Origin: Actinacidiphila alni
GTDB taxonomy: Bacteria > Actinomycetota > Actinomycetes > Streptomycetales > Streptomycetaceae
Length of the DNA stretch: 64,000 nucleotides
Assembly: GCF_900112845.1 (NCBI RefSeq)
Contig: NZ_FONG01000011.1
Span: forward strand, 1 to 64,000
Direction of reading: 5' to 3'
Position 1 is the first letter of the stretch; every line of letters starts with the position of its first letter. Position numbers and translations under genes: made by a program. Shown in pieces: positions 16,331-24,749 of this stretch. Under the pieces are notes generated by a model. The model saw nothing but the letters and a program-made list of their open reading frames with translations, did no database searches and was not told the origin of the DNA.

Positions 16331-17269
16331 TCAGCCCTTGGCCACGGCGCGCAGCCGGTCCGTCACGTCGGCGCGGAGTTCCTCGGGGGCCAGGACGACG
16401 ACGTCGGGGCCGAATTCGGCGAGCCAGGCGTCGAGTCCGTGACCGTAGGGGATCTCCAGCTCGTCCCAGTCGGCGTCCACCGGGGTGCTCGTCACGGCGC
16501 GGGCGCGCAGCGGGTAGCCGCTGTCGCGGCGCAGGCGGATGCGGGCGGTCGTGGTGGCGCCCTCGCCCGCCCAGCGGGCCACGGCCTCGCGGACGTCCAC
16601 GTGCGCGGGCACCTCGGCGGTGAAGGCGCCGCGGGTGCGGACCTTGCCGCTGATCCGGGAGAGCCGGAAGACCCGGACGGCGCCGCGGTCGCGGTCCCAG
16701 CCCGCCACGTACCAGTGGCCGCGCCAGCACTCCAGCGCCCAGGGTTCGACCTGCCGCGGCTCGGGCCGTACCGCGTTGGCCTTGCGGTAGTCGAAGGCGA
16801 CGGCGCGCCGCTCGCGGGTGGCGAGCATCAGCGCCTCGAAGGCGGGCTCCGGCGTCGGGATCCGCGGCTCCAGGGCGCTGTGCGTGTCCTCGTACGGGAC
16901 GCCGGCCGCGCGCAGCTTCTGCAGGGCGCCGCTGGCGGCCTCGGCGAAGCGGGCCTGCTGCCACACCTTCGCGGCCAGCGCGAGCGCCGCGGCCTCCTCC
17001 GGGTCGAGGGCGATGTCCGGCAGCCGGTTGCGGTCCCGCCGCGCCAGATAGCCGAATTCGCCGTCGAGATTCTCCACCGTGTCGATGACCAGGCCCAGTT
17101 CGCGCAGGTCGTCCTTGTCCCGCTCGAACATCCGGTTGAAGGCGTCGTCCGAGGTGACCTCGTGGTACGCCTCGATGGAGCTGCGCAGCTCGCGTTTGCT
17201 GACCGGGCGCCGGGTGTTCATCAGGCACAGCGCGAGATTCATCAACCGCTCAGCCTTGGCAATCGCCAT
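16331..17269 (-). CDS. pafB: WYL-domain transcriptional regulator PafB
   Basis: 312 residues. The N-terminal HTH (KAERLMNLALCLMNTRRPVSKRELR) is followed by a WYL domain with RRAVAFDYRKANAVRPEPRQ and WYVAGWDRDRGAVRVFRLSRI, then a WCX domain. Start at ATG 17269 with AAGGG upstream. It is the first gene of pafB-pafC-86aa-67aa. Upstream hairpins at 17335-17362 end the FKBP transcript, so pafBC should have its own promoter. Confidence 0.93.
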   Translation of the reverse strand: MAIAKAERLMNLALCLMNTRRPVSKRELRSSIEAYHEVTSDDAFNRMFERDKDDLRELGLVIDTVENLDGEFGYLARRDRNRLPDIALDPEEAAALALAAKVWQQARFAEAASGALQKLRAAGVPYEDTHSALEPRIPTPEPAFEALMLATRERRAVAFDYRKANAVRPEPRQVEPWALECWRGHWYVAGWDRDRGAVRVFRLSRISGKVRTRGAFTAEVPAHVDVREAVARWAGEGATTTARIRLRRDSGYPLRARAVTSTPVDADWDELEIPYGHGLDAWLAEFGPDVVVLAPEELRADVTDRLRAVAKG

Positions 17270-17334
17270 CCCGCACCCTTCGTTCAGCTCTCGCCGCCGA
17301 CCGTACCGCTACCGGGTCCCACGGCAAAAGCCGA

Positions 17335-17362
17335 GGGGCCCCGGCCTCCCGGCCGGGACCCC
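17335..17362 (-). terminator. Rho-independent-like terminator after the FKBP gene
   Basis: Twelve-base arms (17335-17346 and 17351-17362) pair with a single mismatch around a TCCC loop. On the minus strand the stem is followed by TCGGCTTTT, giving a short U-tract. It lies in the 232-base gap between the cytoplasmic FKBP gene and pafB. Confidence 0.7.
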
Positions 17363-17501
17363 TACCCTCACCCAGAGGTGAGCGAGCCAAAGGGCGCGCC
17401 GGTGTCGAAAAGGAGAACGCGCGGAGATCCTGAGGAACGAAGGATTGAGCACGATCGACTGTCGACACCGGGTCTAAGCGCCCGGAGGCGAGCGAACACA
17501 A

Positions 17502-17873
17502 TCAGACGGCGACGAGGTCGCAGACGAAGATCAGCGTCTCGCCCGGCTTGATGGCGCCGCCGGCGCCGCGGTCGCCGTAGGCGAGGTGCGCCGGGATGAT
17601 CAGCTGGCGGCGACCGCCGACCTTCATGCCCTGCACGCCCTGGTCCCAGCCGGCGATGACCTGGCCGACACCGAGCTTGAACTGCAGCGGGGTGCCGCGG
17701 TTCCAGCTCGCGTCGAACTCCTCGCCGGAGGAGAACGCGACGCCGACGTAGTGGACGGAGACATTGTCCCCGGCCTTCGCGACCGGGCCGTCGCCCTCCC
17801 AGATGTCCTTGATCTCCAGATCGGCCGGCGGCTCGCCGCCCGGGAAGTCGATCTCGGGCTTCTCGATGCTCAC
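17502..17873 (-). CDS. FKBP-type peptidyl-prolyl cis-trans isomerase, cytoplasmic
   Basis: 123 residues from GTG 17873 (AAGGAG 7 bases upstream). It is a single FKBP domain with no signal peptide: VSVHYVGVAFSSGEEFDASW, FKLGVGQVIAGWDQGVQGMKVGGRR and IIPAHLAYG include the aromatic pocket residues of active FKBPs. The length and motifs match the small FKBP seen next to pafA/pafB in Streptomyces. The gene is 40 bases downstream of a two-domain secreted FKBP gene and probably cotranscribed with it. Confidence 0.94.
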   Translation of the reverse strand: MSIEKPEIDFPGGEPPADLEIKDIWEGDGPVAKAGDNVSVHYVGVAFSSGEEFDASWNRGTPLQFKLGVGQVIAGWDQGVQGMKVGGRRQLIIPAHLAYGDRGAGGAIKPGETLIFVCDLVAV

Positions 17874-17913
17874 GTCAATGCTCCTTGTGCTGTTGCGGGC
17901 AACCCGGACAGTC

Positions 17914-18918
17914 TTACAGAATCGCCAGGATGTCCAAGGAGAAGACCAGGGTGGCATTGGCCGGGATGTTGCTGCCGCTGGGCGGGTTGGCGCCGTAGGC
18001 GAGGTCCCCAGGGGTCACCAGCATCACCCGGCTGCCGGCCTTCTTGCCGACCAGGCCCTCCTGCCAGCCCTTGATCAGCTGGGCGAGCGGGAAGGCGGCG
18101 AGCTGTCCCGCGGTGTAGCTGGCGTCGAACTCCTTGCCGCCGTCCCACAGCACGCCCTTGTACTGGAGCAGCAGCGTGTCGGTGGCCTTCACCGCGGCGC
18201 CGTCGCCCTCCAGGATGTACTCGGAGACGAGCTTGGTGGGCGCCTTGGTCTTGGGCACGGTGATGCTGGGCGCCTTGCCGTCGGTGTTGGTGCCGACCTT
18301 GGGCAGGTTCGCGTCCTCCTGCGGGACTTCCTTGCCCTTGGCGGAGCTCTTGGCGTTGAAGGTCTCCAGGATGTCGATCACGAAGACCAGCGTGTCGGTG
18401 CCCTTGATGCCGGCCTGGGAGTTGCCTGAGGTGCCGTAGCCCAGGGCCGGCGGGATCGCCATCTCCACGCGGCTGTTGACCTTCTGGCCGACCAGGCCCT
18501 TGTCCCAGCCGGGGATGACCTTCCCCTGGCCGATGACGTTGGTGTACGGGCCGCGGCCGAAGGAGGTGTCGAAGACCTTGGCGGTGTCCCAGATCTGGCC
18601 GAGGTAGTTGGTGGTGACGTAGTCCCCGGCGACGACGGCGGCGCCGTCGCCCTGGATGACGGTCTTGACGGCCAGGTCGGTGGAGGGGGTGCCGGTGCCC
18701 TTGGCGACGGTGGGCTTGTCGCCGAACTTGGTGCCGGCGGTGATGTCCGGTACGGGCCCGGCCACGATCTTGGTGCTCGGCGTGGCGGACGCGGACGGCG
18801 TGCCCGAGGTCGAGGGCGATTCTGAGGCCGCCGCGTCGCTCTTGCTGTCGTCGCTGCCGCAACCGGCGGCGGTGAGCATGAGCGCGGGCACGGCGAGCAG
18901 TACGGAGCGTCGGCGCAC
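17914..18918 (-). CDS. Lipoprotein with two FKBP domains
   Basis: 334 residues from GTG 18918 (GAGGA upstream). A basic start (VRRRS), hydrophobic helix and lipobox (AAGC) mark an exported lipoprotein. A Ser/Thr/Ala/Pro linker leads to two tandem FKBP folds, about residues 80-190 (QGKVIPGWDKGLVGQKVNSR, IPPALGYG) and 225-334 (LIKGWQEGLVGKKAGSR, TPGDLAYG). The second lacks some conserved pocket residues and may be weakly active. It probably assists folding of secreted proteins at the membrane surface. The tandem cytoplasmic and exported FKBP genes imply paired roles on either side of the membrane. Confidence 0.92.
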   Translation of the reverse strand: MRRRSVLLAVPALMLTAAGCGSDDSKSDAAASESPSTSGTPSASATPSTKIVAGPVPDITAGTKFGDKPTVAKGTGTPSTDLAVKTVIQGDGAAVVAGDYVTTNYLGQIWDTAKVFDTSFGRGPYTNVIGQGKVIPGWDKGLVGQKVNSRVEMAIPPALGYGTSGNSQAGIKGTDTLVFVIDILETFNAKSSAKGKEVPQEDANLPKVGTNTDGKAPSITVPKTKAPTKLVSEYILEGDGAAVKATDTLLLQYKGVLWDGGKEFDASYTAGQLAAFPLAQLIKGWQEGLVGKKAGSRVMLVTPGDLAYGANPPSGSNIPANATLVFSLDILAIL

Positions 18919-18984
18919 GAGGGTCCTCGGTTCGGGTCGGGTCGGGAACGGCGGCTGGATGCCGTCCCACACCCTACGGCGTGC

Positions 18985-19019
18985 CACAGGCCCCGTACGA
19001 GTTCCGCACGGGGCCTGTG
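18985..19019 (-). terminator. Hairpin terminator after pafA
   Basis: Perfect 12-bp stem: CACAGGCCCCGT (18985-18996) with ACGGGGCCTGTG (19008-19019) around an 11-base loop. It lies between the pafA stop and the start of the FKBP lipoprotein gene. Confidence 0.8.
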
Positions 19020-19077
19020 TGCCGCCTGTGGCGCCGAGTTGGGGTGTTTTCCGTCCGCCCCGGCACCGCCACCGGTC

Positions 19078-20439
19078 CTACATTCCGGCGATGAGCTTTT
19101 CGACCCGGTCGTCCACGGAGCGGAAGGGGTCCTTGCACAGCACGGTCCGCTGCGCCTGGTCGTTGAGCTTGAGGTGCACCCAGTCGACGGTGAAGTCGCG
19201 GCGCTGTTCCTGCGCGCGGCGGATGAAGTCGCCGCGCAGCCGCGCCCTGGTCGTCTGCGGCGGCACCGACTTGGCCTCGAAGATCTTCAGGTCGCTGCAG
19301 ATCCGCTTGGCCTGCCCCTTGCGTTCCAGCAGGTAGTACAGCCCGCGGCGGCGGTGGATGTCGTGGTAGGCGAGGTCGATCTGGGCGACCCGGGGGTGGG
19401 ACATCGAGATGTTGTCCCGGTTCCGGTAGCGCTCGATCAGTTGGTACTTCATCACCCAGTCGATCTCGGTGCCGATCGCGGACAGGTCGCCGCTGCCGAT
19501 GGAGTCCAGGGTGCGGCCCCACAGCTCCAGCACCTGGTCGATGACGCCGCTGCGGATGCCGCGCCGCTCGCAGAATTCGACGGCTTTGGAGTAGTACTCC
19601 TGCTGGATGTCCAGCGCGGACGCCTCGCGGCCGGAGGCCAGCCGCACCTTGCGGCGGCCGGTGATGTCGTGGCTGACCTCGCGGATCGCCCGGATCGGGT
19701 TCTCCAGGGTCAGGTCGCGCATCACGGTGCCGGCCTCGATCATCCGCAGCACGAGGTCGGTGGCGCCGACCTTGAGCAGCATCGTGGTCTCGGACATGTT
19801 GGAGTCGCCGACGATGACGTGCAGGCGCCGGTAACGCTCGGCGTCGGCGTGCGGCTCGTCACGGGTGTTGATGATCGGGCGGGAGCGGGTGGTCGCGGAG
19901 CTGACGCCCTCCCAGATGTGCTCGGCCCGCTGGCTGACGCAGAAGACGGCGCCGCGCGGGGTCTGCAGCACCTTGCCCGCGCCGCACAGCAGCTGCCGTG
20001 TGACGAGGAAGGGAATCAGGATGTCGGCCAGCCGGGAGAATTCCCCGTGCCGGGCGACCAGGTAATTCTCGTGGCATCCGTAGGAGTTGCCGGCCGAGTC
20101 GGTGTTGTTCTTGAAGAGGTACACATCTCCGGCGATGCCCTCTTCGTGGAGCCGCCGTTCGGCGTCCACGAGAAGACCTTCCAGGATGCGTTCGCCAGCT
20201 TTGTCGTGCGTGACGAGTTCGGTGACGTTGTCGCACTCGGGAGTGGCGTACTCCGGGTGCGAGCCGACGTCGAGGTAGAGGCGGGCACCGTTGCGGAGGA
20301 AAACATTGCTGCTACGGCCCCATGACACGACACGGCGGAAGAGGTACCGCGCCACCTCGTCAGGGGACAGACGCCGCTGTCCCCTGAACGTGCATGTGAC
20401 GCCGTACTCGTTCTCCAGCCCGAAAATGCGGCGGTCCAT
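19078..20439 (-). CDS. pafA: Pup--protein ligase PafA
   Basis: 453 residues, the standard length. PafA uses ATP to link the C-terminal Glu of Pup to substrate lysines. The N-terminal strand FGLENEYGV carries Glu9, and YLDVGSHPEYATPEC carries Asp57, matching the catalytic Asp of this carboxylate-amine ligase fold. Further conserved blocks are KNNTDSAGNSYGCHENYL, SQRAEHIWEGVSS and INTRDEPHADAERYRRLHVI. The Dop-specific loop is absent. Start at ATG 20439, 9 bases after the MFS gene stop. No clear ribosome-binding site is visible, so translation may be coupled to the upstream gene. Confidence 0.97.
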   Translation of the reverse strand: MDRRIFGLENEYGVTCTFRGQRRLSPDEVARYLFRRVVSWGRSSNVFLRNGARLYLDVGSHPEYATPECDNVTELVTHDKAGERILEGLLVDAERRLHEEGIAGDVYLFKNNTDSAGNSYGCHENYLVARHGEFSRLADILIPFLVTRQLLCGAGKVLQTPRGAVFCVSQRAEHIWEGVSSATTRSRPIINTRDEPHADAERYRRLHVIVGDSNMSETTMLLKVGATDLVLRMIEAGTVMRDLTLENPIRAIREVSHDITGRRKVRLASGREASALDIQQEYYSKAVEFCERRGIRSGVIDQVLELWGRTLDSIGSGDLSAIGTEIDWVMKYQLIERYRNRDNISMSHPRVAQIDLAYHDIHRRRGLYYLLERKGQAKRICSDLKIFEAKSVPPQTTRARLRGDFIRRAQEQRRDFTVDWVHLKLNDQAQRTVLCKDPFRSVDDRVEKLIAGM

Positions 20440-20448
20440 GTCTGAACA

Positions 20449-21705
20449 TTACGCCTGATGCGTGGAGCTGAAACGAGGTTCGACCGCTCCGTTTCGATCT
20501 TTTTCGGACCCGCCCGCGAGGTTTGGAACCGTCAGGATTCGGCTGGTGGACAGCAGGACGAGGGTGGCGACCGCGCCGCCCGCGCCCGCCACGCCGAATC
20601 CGGCGGCCGTACCGCCGTGTTGGGCGGCAAGGCCCGCGGCGGCCGTCCCGAGCGCCGCGCCGACGCCGATGGCGGTCACCACCCAGGAGAACGCCTCCGT
20701 GACGGTGCCGCTCGGGGCGTGTCGGTCCACCACGAGGAAGCCGCAGGCCAGGGTCGGCGCGAGGAAGAGTCCGGACAGGGCGGCCAGCGGCAGCATCCAG
20801 CCGACGCCGGGGACGAGCATCAGCGGCGGGAAGCAGAGGGCGAGGCCGACCGAGAGCAGCCGCAGCCGCCGTTCGGGGACGCCGGACCAGCCGCGGGCGC
20901 CGTAGCCCAGGCCCCCGATGAGCGCGCCCGCGCCGTTGGCGGCCAGGACATACGCGGCGACCGGGCCGCCGCCGTGCGCGTCGCCGTAGGCCACGGCGGC
21001 CAGCGAGACGGTGCCCAGCGCGATGCCGACGAAGAAGAAGGCGCCGAGCAGGACGGCCAGACCCGGGGAGCGCAGGGCGCCGAGCCAGTGCGCCTCGCGC
21101 GGTGCGGCGCGCCAGTCCCGGGACGGCCCGGAGGTGATCACGACCAGGGTGCCGGCCACGCCGAGCACGCCGGTGACGATCAGGGCGGCAGCCTGCGAGG
21201 CGGCGGAGACCACCAGGGTCACCAGCAGGGGGCCGACCGTGAACAGCACCTCCTGGGCGGCGGCGTCCAGCGCGTACGCCTTCTGCACCTGCTGCTCGTC
21301 GCGCAGCACGGCGGGCCACAGGGCGCGCAGGCCGCCCTCCAGCGGCGGGGTGGCGACCCCGGCCAGGACGACGGCGGCCACGGCCACCGGGAGCGGCCGG
21401 GGGCCATTGGCGGCGAGCAGCGCGAAGCCCGCGCCGGACAGCAGGGCGGCGGCGGTCATCACCCGCGGCTGGCCGCGTCGGTCCACGGCCCGGCCGAGCA
21501 ACGGCTGGCCGACGGCCACGGCGGCGCCGTAGAGCGCGGACAGCGTGCCCGCGAGCCCGTATCCGGCGCCCTCGGAGCGCAGGAACAGCACGATGGCGAG
21601 GGCGGCCATGGCGTTGGGCAGCCGGCCCAGCAGGGTGCCGCCGAGCAGCCGGCCGGCGTGCCGGGTGCGCAGCAGGTCCCCGTATCCGGTCCCAGGTCCC
21701 GCCAT
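20449..21705 (-). CDS. MFS transporter
   Basis: 418 residues with about 12 predicted membrane helices. The loop between helices 2 and 3 has the family motif LGRAVDRRGQPRVMTAA. The sequence is Ala/Gly/Leu-rich with a short polar C-terminus. It is divergent from a LacI-family regulator, with a perfect inverted repeat between them that could control both. The gene lies only 9 bases upstream of pafA, so pafA may be read from the same message. Substrate unknown; a drug or sugar exporter is possible. Confidence 0.9.
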   Translation of the reverse strand: MAGPGTGYGDLLRTRHAGRLLGGTLLGRLPNAMAALAIVLFLRSEGAGYGLAGTLSALYGAAVAVGQPLLGRAVDRRGQPRVMTAAALLSGAGFALLAANGPRPLPVAVAAVVLAGVATPPLEGGLRALWPAVLRDEQQVQKAYALDAAAQEVLFTVGPLLVTLVVSAASQAAALIVTGVLGVAGTLVVITSGPSRDWRAAPREAHWLGALRSPGLAVLLGAFFFVGIALGTVSLAAVAYGDAHGGGPVAAYVLAANGAGALIGGLGYGARGWSGVPERRLRLLSVGLALCFPPLMLVPGVGWMLPLAALSGLFLAPTLACGFLVVDRHAPSGTVTEAFSWVVTAIGVGAALGTAAAGLAAQHGGTAAGFGVAGAGGAVATLVLLSTSRILTVPNLAGGSEKDRNGAVEPRFSSTHQA

Positions 21706-21766
21706 CCCGGCCCCTCTCCCCCGGTCGCCACCCGGTCGGCCGTCACTCGGCCGGCCGCTCAGGTGT

Positions 21767-21793
21767 TACGTATAACGTCTACGGTCATACGTA
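21767..21793. promoter_or_regulatory. Probable LacI-family operator
   Basis: TACGTAT (21767-21773) and ATACGTA (21787-21793) form a perfect 7-bp inverted repeat with a 13-base spacer, AT-rich against the local background. It lies between the divergent MFS and LacI-family genes, 62 bases from the MFS start. Confidence 0.65.
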
Positions 21794-21849
21794 CCATGAC
21801 GGCTGTCGGCGGGTCCACCCGCACGGACGAACGGAAAGGGTGCGGAAGG

Positions 21850-22866
21850 TTGACGGGGAGCGCGCGGCCGACCTCGCGGGACGTGGCGCGGGCGGCCGGG
21901 GTGTCGCAGGCCACGGTGTCGCTGGTGCTCGGCGGGAAGTGGCACGGCCGGGTGTCGGAGCGGACGGCGCACGCCGTACGGGACGCCGCCGGTCGGCTCG
22001 GCTACCGGCCGAATCTCGCGGCCCGCAATCTGCGGCTCGGCCGCACCCGCACCGCCCTCATGGTGGTGCCCGCCCTCACCAACGACTACTTCGCCCGGGT
22101 CTACACCGGCGCGGCGCGGGTCGCCGCCGAGCACGGCTTCGGGGTGGTGCTCTATCCGTCGCCGGCCGGGGTGGGGCCCGCGCGTGACCCCTTCGGCTCC
22201 GCGCAGGCCGCGATCGACGGGGTGATCGCCTCCTCGATGGCCGCGGACGCGCTCGCCGGGATCGGCGGCGGCGAGCTGCCGCTCGTCATGCTCGACAGCG
22301 GTCCGGCGGCGCCGGGCGGGCCGCCCACGGTGGACCTGGCGGTCGCCGACGGGATGCGGCAGGTCGTACGGCACCTCGTCGGCCTCGGGCACCGCAGGAT
22401 CGCCCATGTCGCGGCCGACATCGACGCCTGGACGTTCCGGGTCCGTACGGCCACGGTGGCGGCCGAGCTGGCCGGCGTGCCCGGGGCCGTCCTCACCTCC
22501 GAGCGGTGCCCGCTCGACGTGGACGCGGCCCGCGCCGCGGCTCTTCGCGCGCTGCGCCCGCCCGCCGGACAGGCCCGGCCCACCGCCCTGCTCTGCGACG
22601 GCGATCTCCTCGCCGCCGGCGCCTGCAAGGCCGCGCGGAGCCTCGGGCTCCGGCTGCCGGGTGACCTGTCGGTCACGGGATTCGACGATTTCGCGCTCGC
22701 CGCTGCGCTTGATCCCGAACTCACGTCGGTCCGGCTGCCCGCCGAGGACGTCGGTGCCCGGGGCATGACGGCCCTGCTCGCCCTCCTCGACGGCGAAGCC
22801 GTCGACTCCGTCGAGCTGCCCGTGGACCTGGTGGTCCGGGACTCCACGGCTCCGCCTGCGGTCTGA
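21850..22866 (+). CDS. LacI-family transcriptional regulator
   Basis: 338 residues from TTG 21850 (AAAGGG about 10 bases upstream). An ATG at 21796 would add 18 residues but abuts the inverted repeat. The N-terminal HTH is RPTSRDVARAAGVSQATVSLVL, followed by the hinge YRPNLAARNLRLGRT and a periplasmic-binding-protein-like ligand domain ending with the typical DLSVTGFDDFALAAALDPELTSV block. It is divergent from the MFS transporter and probably represses it until a small ligand, likely a sugar or nucleoside, is bound. Confidence 0.9.
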   Translation: MTGSARPTSRDVARAAGVSQATVSLVLGGKWHGRVSERTAHAVRDAAGRLGYRPNLAARNLRLGRTRTALMVVPALTNDYFARVYTGAARVAAEHGFGVVLYPSPAGVGPARDPFGSAQAAIDGVIASSMAADALAGIGGGELPLVMLDSGPAAPGGPPTVDLAVADGMRQVVRHLVGLGHRRIAHVAADIDAWTFRVRTATVAAELAGVPGAVLTSERCPLDVDAARAAALRALRPPAGQARPTALLCDGDLLAAGACKAARSLGLRLPGDLSVTGFDDFALAAALDPELTSVRLPAEDVGARGMTALLALLDGEAVDSVELPVDLVVRDSTAPPAV

Positions 22867-22898
22867 CGTCTTCGGCCGCCCCGCCGTCGTGGTTGCTC

Positions 22899-23007
22899 GC
22901 GCAGTTCCTCCCCCAGCTACCGCTGGGGGTGCCCCCAGCGCCCTTCACGGGGCACCCCACTCCTCACGGAGAAAGGTGGCGCCCCAAAGGGGCGCGAGGA
23001 ACTGCGC
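22899..23007. repeat. Palindromic interspersed-type repeat with a three-armed stem
   Basis: Outer arms GCGCAGTTCCTC (22899-22910) and GAGGAACTGCGC (22996-23007) are exact inverted repeats about 85 bases apart. Inside, CCCCCAGC (22910-22917) can pair with GCTGGGGG (22922-22929), which can instead pair with a second CCCCCAGC (22932-22939), giving two mutually exclusive hairpins. A further GCCCC/GGGGC hairpin lies at 22981-22993. From memory, this kind of sequence recurs between Streptomyces genes. It fills the gap between the convergent lacI-family and prcA genes and may also act as a terminator. Confidence 0.7.
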
Positions 23008-23088
23008 GCTCAGCCCAAGGCCGGGCAGCAGGTCTCGGGACGGGTCCCGAGTGGCTCGGCGGGGAGTCCGGCGAACCGAGCCGGATGG

Positions 23089-23832
23089 CTAGTCTTCGTC
23101 GGAGGGGTCGTCCGTTTCCGTGGTCGCGGCCGACTCCGTCTCCAGGAGACGGGAGAGCTGGCGGCCCAGGATCCGCTTGAACTTGCGCTGTTGGGGCCGG
23201 GTGCGGTCCAGGACCGCGACTTCGAGCTGCTCGGCGGTGAGCTGCCGGTCACTGCCGTTGTTGTCGCGGCCGAGGGATTCCACGGCCAGCGCCAGCGCCT
23301 CGGCGAGCGTCATCCCGTCCCGGTGCCGCTGGTCGAGATAGCTGCCGATCTGGTCGGAGTTGCCGCCGACCGCGACGGCGCCGTGCTCGTCCACGATGGA
23401 GCCGTCGTGCGGCAGCCGGTAGATCTGGTCGTCCTCGGGGGCCGCGCCGACCTCCGCGACGATCAGTTCGACCTCGTACGGCTTCTCCCCCACGCTGGAG
23501 AAGATGGTGCCGAGCGTCTGCGCGTAGACATTGGCGAGCCCACGGGCCGTCACGTCCTCGCGGTCGTAGGTGTAGCCCCGCAGATCGGCGTAGCGCACGC
23601 CGCCGATCCGCAGATTCTCGAACTCGTTGTACTTGCCGACCGCCGCGAAGGCGATCCGGTCGTAGATCTCGCTGACCTTGTGCAGGGCGCGGGACGGATT
23701 CTCGGCGACGAAGACGATGCCGTCGGTGTACTGGAGCACGACGACACTGCGGCCACGCGCGATGCCCTTGCGGGCGTACTCGGCGCGGTCGGCCATGGCC
23801 TGCTGGGGTGATACGTAAAAGGGCGTGGACAC
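23089..23832 (-). CDS. prcA: 20S proteasome alpha subunit PrcA
   Basis: 247 residues from GTG 23832. The N-terminal alpha-type signature STPFYVSPQQAMADRAEYARKGIARG forms the gate and H0 helix, then the proteasome fold follows with NPSRALHKVSEIYDRIAFAAVGKYNEFE. There is no catalytic N-terminal Thr, as expected for alpha subunits. The acidic C-terminus (ETDDPSDED) is typical of actinobacteria. It lies 71 bases downstream of prcB. The outer rings formed by PrcA bind the C-terminus of the Arc ATPase. Confidence 0.97.
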   Translation of the reverse strand: MSTPFYVSPQQAMADRAEYARKGIARGRSVVVLQYTDGIVFVAENPSRALHKVSEIYDRIAFAAVGKYNEFENLRIGGVRYADLRGYTYDREDVTARGLANVYAQTLGTIFSSVGEKPYEVELIVAEVGAAPEDDQIYRLPHDGSIVDEHGAVAVGGNSDQIGSYLDQRHRDGMTLAEALALAVESLGRDNNGSDRQLTAEQLEVAVLDRTRPQQRKFKRILGRQLSRLLETESAATTETDDPSDED

Positions 23833-23903
23833 CGGCTAACCGTGCCTTTCTGCTGTCGGCTCTGAGGGGTGCGTCGGACGACCGGTACTCACCTGACCGG
23901 CTC

Positions 23904-24749
23904 TCAGAGCACCTGGGCCTGCGGCCCGTCGGGGTGCTCCAGACGTCCGTCGAGAACCGACCGGGCGATCTCGGAGACCTCCGCGTCGGCGAGCCTGCGG
24001 AAGCCCTCTTCGGTGATCACGCTGATGATGGGGTAGATCCGCCGGCTGACGTCGGGGCCGCCGGTGGCCGAGTCGTCGTCCGCGGCGTCGTAGAGCGCCT
24101 GGAGGACGGCGGTGACGATCTGCTGCTCGGTCAGATCGTGCCGGTAGAGCTTCTTGAGGGAGCTGCGCGCGTACACCGAGCCGGAGCCGGTGGCGGCGAA
24201 GCCGGTCTCCTCGCTGCGCCCGCCGGTCACGTCGTAGGAGAAGATCCGGCCCTTGTCGCGCTCGGTGTCGTAGCCGGCGAAGAGCGGGACGACGGCCAGG
24301 CCCTGCAGGGCCATGCCGAGATTGCCGCGGATCATGGTGGACAGCCGGTTGGCCTTGCCCTCCAGCGACAGCGTCGCGCCCTCGATCTTCTCGTAGTGCT
24401 CGAGCTCCAGCTGGAAGAGCTTGACCATCTCCACGGCGAGGCCGGCGGTGCCGGCGATGCCGACCGCGGAGAACTCGTCGGCGGGGAAGACCTTTTCGAT
24501 GTCCCGCTGGGCGATGACGTTGCCCATGGTGGCGCGCCGGTCGCCGGCGAGGATCACGCCGCCGCCGAAGACCGCGGCCACGATCGTGGTGCCGTGCGGG
24601 AGTTCGACGGCGCCCTTGATCTCGGGGAGCGCGCGGTTGCCCGGCAGCAGCTCCGGCGAGTGGTCGCCCAGGAAGTCCAGGAAGGAGGAGGATCCCGGCG
24701 TCAGGAACGCCGCCGGGAGCCGTCCGGTGCCATACGTGCCGGCTGCCAC
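23904..24749 (-). CDS. prcB: 20S proteasome beta subunit PrcB
   Basis: 281 residues. A 53-residue propeptide (including LPAAFLTPGSSSFLDFLG) ends at HG, followed by the mature N-terminus TTIVAAVF, so Thr54 becomes the catalytic Thr1. The catalytic Asp/Lys neighbourhood (LAGDRRATMGN) is intact, as is GIAGTAGLAVEMVKLFQLELEHYEK. The GTG start immediately follows the pup stop codon (TAGGTG), so translation of Pup and PrcB is probably coupled. It forms the inner proteolytic rings. Confidence 0.97.
   Translation of the reverse strand: MAAGTYGTGRLPAAFLTPGSSSFLDFLGDHSPELLPGNRALPEIKGAVELPHGTTIVAAVFGGGVILAGDRRATMGNVIAQRDIEKVFPADEFSAVGIAGTAGLAVEMVKLFQLELEHYEKIEGATLSLEGKANRLSTMIRGNLGMALQGLAVVPLFAGYDTERDKGRIFSYDVTGGRSEETGFAATGSGSVYARSSLKKLYRHDLTEQQIVTAVLQALYDAADDDSATGGPDVSRRIYPIISVITEEGFRRLADAEVSEIARSVLDGRLEHPDGPQAQVL

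Noticed and set aside
14756..17551. A 931-codon plus-strand open frame opposite pafB, pafC and the small genes
   Set aside because: It is antisense to clearly conserved WYL proteins and low in family-like sequence. Long reverse frames without stops are expected in very GC-rich coding DNA.
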